Below are positions 12,541 to 14,198 of a DNA stretch of 14,198 nt, piece by piece; the stretch's first letter is position 1; the number at the start of each line of letters is the position of its first letter. Both the position numbers and the translations under genes were made by a program. This DNA comes from an uncultured Collinsella sp. Its GTDB lineage: Bacteria > Actinomycetota > Coriobacteriia > Coriobacteriales > Coriobacteriaceae. The stretch is from NCBI GenBank assembly GCA_900544205.1, contig UQUG01000047.1, positions 1-14,198 of the forward strand, read 5' to 3'. Under the pieces are notes generated by a model. The model worked only from the letters and a program-made list of their open reading frames with translations. It ran no database searches and was not told the origin of the DNA.

Positions 12541-13737
12541 ATGAGTCAGGCAAGGCAAGACGGCATCACGCTCAGGCAGTGGCTCCCACTCGTCGGGCTC
12601 ACCTGCTGTGCGTTCGTGTTCAACACGTCGGAGTTTATGCCCATCGGCCTTTTGACTGATATCGCCGCGTCGTTCTCGCTCACCGAGGCCCAGGCGGGCA
12701 TCATGATCTCGGTCTATGCCTGGGGCGTCATGCTGCTGTCGTTGCCGCTCATGGTGTTCGCTTCGCGTTTCGAGTTTAAGCGGATGCTGCTGGGTGTGCT
12801 TGCCGTGTTCTCGCTCGGTCAGTTCCTGTCCGCTGTGGCGCCGACCTATCCCATCCTGGTCTGCGCGCGCCTGGTGGTCGCTTGCGCACATGCCGTGTTC
12901 TGGTCAGTCGCCTCGATTATGGCCTCGCGCCTGGTCGACACTCGCCACGGCGCGCTCGCCATCAGCATGATTGCTACGGGCTCGTCCATCGCGCAGATCT
13001 TTGGCCTGCCTCTCGGTCGCGCCATTGGCTTGGCCGTGGGCTGGCGCATGACGTTTGCCGTGGTCGGGGGCCTCTCAGCCATCGCGGCCGTCTACCAGGC
13101 AGCGGTGTTCCCGGCCATGCCGGCGGGTGAGCGCTTTACCGTCAAACAGCTGCCCGAGCTGCTCAAGAACCCGCTCCTCATCGCGCTCTACGCAGTCACG
13201 GTCTTCATGGCGACCGGCTATTACGCAAGCTACAGCTATATCGAGCCTTTCCTGGCTCAGGTCGCCCATGTCGACGCAAGCGCTATCACCATGACGCTGA
13301 CGGCGTTCGGCTGCTCCGGTCTGCTCGGAAGCTGGCTGTTCGGCCGCCTGTTCGATGGGCATCGCTTCCCGTTCTTGGCTATCACGCTCTCCGGCGTGCC
13401 GGTGGCCCTGCTGCTCATGGGGCCGGCCGCATCGTCGCTCGTGACAGTGCTTGCCGTCTGCGCACTGTGGGGTTGCTGCGCCACGGCCTTTAACGTGGCG
13501 TTTCAGGCCGAGCTCATCAAGCACACGCCGGCAGATTCGTCGGCCGTCGCCATGTCGATCTTCTCGGGCCTGTTCAATCTGGGCATTGGCACGGGTACCG
13601 CGATCGGCGGAGCCGTGGTTTCGGGTCCCGGTATCGCCTGGATCGGCTTCGCGGGCGGGTCGATTGCCGTCGTGGGCGTCATCCTCGCTATCACGGTGAT
13701 GTTCCCGGCCATTCGCCGCGCAAAGCCCGTTGCCTAA
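12541..13737 (+). CDS. sotB: MFS exporter, SotB/YdeA-like sugar efflux family
   Basis: A 398-residue membrane protein of the DHA1 drug-and-sugar exporter group, with about twelve hydrophobic segments. Several stretches resemble E. coli SotB: FNTSEFMPIGLLTDIAASF (27-45), GIMISVYAWGVMLLSLPLM, CAHAVFWSVASIMASRL, SLIATG-like ISMIATGSSIAQIFGLPLGR, GWRMTFAVVGG and ASYSYIEPF. SotB proteins export sugars such as arabinose and IPTG; a different substrate is possible. ATG 12541 is preceded by TTGGAG at 9 nt; in-frame codons at 12526 and 12532 lie in or too near that site. It has its own promoter and is closed by a hairpin, so it is transcribed alone. Confidence 0.85.
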   Translation: MSQARQDGITLRQWLPLVGLTCCAFVFNTSEFMPIGLLTDIAASFSLTEAQAGIMISVYAWGVMLLSLPLMVFASRFEFKRMLLGVLAVFSLGQFLSAVAPTYPILVCARLVVACAHAVFWSVASIMASRLVDTRHGALAISMIATGSSIAQIFGLPLGRAIGLAVGWRMTFAVVGGLSAIAAVYQAAVFPAMPAGERFTVKQLPELLKNPLLIALYAVTVFMATGYYASYSYIEPFLAQVAHVDASAITMTLTAFGCSGLLGSWLFGRLFDGHRFPFLAITLSGVPVALLLMGPAASSLVTVLAVCALWGCCATAFNVAFQAELIKHTPADSSAVAMSIFSGLFNLGIGTGTAIGGAVVSGPGIAWIGFAGGSIAVVGVILAITVMFPAIRRAKPVA

Positions 13738-13752
13738 TCACGTTTCCTCATC

Positions 13753-13828
13753 AGTTGCGGTGGAATAGTTCCTGTTTAAGGCCTCTGAAGGCCCAAGCAG
13801 GAACTATTCCACCGCAACTTATTTTGGG
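13753..13828 (+). terminator. Hairpin terminator after sotB (TTGCGGTGGAATAGTTCC family)
   Basis: Arms at 13753-13774 and 13798-13819 are perfect 22-bp complements; their core TTGCGGTGGAATAGTTCC is the stem of the hairpin at 9617. The loop holds a second small dyad, GGCCT/AGGCC (13780-13793). ATTTTGG follows, a short U-tract. It ends sotB transcription and is a repeat-family member. Confidence 0.75.
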
Positions 13829-13890
13829 GAAGAGGATACAAGCCGGGCATACAATGGATGTCGTTGTGTTGAGCTTACCGGGAGGTTGCT

Positions 13891-14198
13891 ATGTGGGCAT
13901 ACGAGACGACGTTCTATCAGATCTATCCGCTGGGCTTCTGCGGAGCTCCGCGCGAAAACGCCGCCCCCGTCGCCGAGGATGAACTCGCCCAGGCTGCCAA
14001 CGCCGCGCTCAACCCCGATGCGCCCATCATGAAGATTGCCCAATGGGCCGACTACCTGCAGGAACTCGGCGTTGGCGCTGTGCTCATCAACCCGCCGCTC
14101 GAATCCGACAGCCATGGCTACGACACGCGCAGTCTGCGCCATATCGACCGCCGCCTGGGTGGGGACGCCGACTTTGCCGCCGTGTGCGAGACGCTGCA
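13891..14198 (+). CDS. GH13 alpha-amylase-family glycosidase (N-terminal part)
   Basis: Only the first 102 codons are in the window. MWAYETTFYQIYPLGFCGAP matches the first beta strand of the GH13 TIM barrel (the usual YQIYP), and ADYLQELGVGAVLINPPLESDSHGYDTRSLRHIDRRLGGDADF (in pieces, about 52-95) matches the conserved strand 2 region ending in the HGYDT and RLG motifs. The catalytic residues lie beyond the window. It is cytoplasmic by lack of a signal peptide, so it probably acts on imported maltodextrins or related oligosaccharides. ATG 13891 has GGGAGG 5 nt upstream. A -10-like TACAAT lies at 13850-13855 with only a weak -35, so it may have its own promoter. Confidence 0.85.
   Translation, partial: MWAYETTFYQIYPLGFCGAPRENAAPVAEDELAQAANAALNPDAPIMKIAQWADYLQELGVGAVLINPPLESDSHGYDTRSLRHIDRRLGGDADFAAVCETL

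Overview
The window is high-GC, densely coded bacterial chromosome. Gene content and style suggest a Coriobacteriia gut actinobacterium, most likely Collinsella or a close relative. This is a judgement from overall protein resemblance (a TrpX-type ABC system, a FeoA-FeoB fusion, an AsnRS with a GTG start) and from the dispersed hairpin repeats; no marker gene such as 16S rRNA is present. I see no prophage, transposase, CRISPR array, tRNA or rRNA.

Layout. The left half (1-8444) reads on the minus strand: a cytoplasmic BMP-type binding protein with a ParB-like N-terminal part (cut by the window edge), an MscS channel, a remnant of a secreted-protein gene, a three-gene ABC uptake operon (binding lipoprotein, permease, ATPase), a HTH/WYL-type regulator, asparaginyl-tRNA synthetase and a stand-alone PTS IIA-Glc protein. 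The right half (8688-14198) reads on the plus strand: an alpha/beta-hydrolase esterase, a fused FeoA-FeoB ferrous iron transporter, a SotB-like MFS exporter and the start of a GH13 glycosidase (cut by the window edge). The two halves diverge at 8445-8687, between crr and the esterase.

How the genes fit together. Most genes are single units closed by hairpin terminators. The ABC genes form the only clear operon; the ATPase start overlaps the permease stop. A hairpin between the binding-protein and permease genes probably lowers permease and ATPase output. Sugar use is a loose theme on the right: IIA-Glc with a LacI-type palindrome in its leader, an esterase, a possible sugar exporter and a GH13 enzyme. 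FeoAB supplies Fe(II) and carries a tandem 17-bp dyad repeat between its promoter and start codon that looks like a metalloregulator operator.

The least expected content is non-coding. (1) Three minus-strand hairpins near 1056, 2103 and 2158 share the apical sequence GGGACAG while their stems differ in compensating ways; two of them begin inside the stop codon of the gene they follow. (2) A tandem array at 9701-9903 has an exact 62-bp period, and each unit is itself an imperfect inverted repeat. (3) A second hairpin family occurs at 9617 and 13753. (4) The leader of the ABC operon contains two partly overlapping helices, one of which would cover the ribosome binding site.
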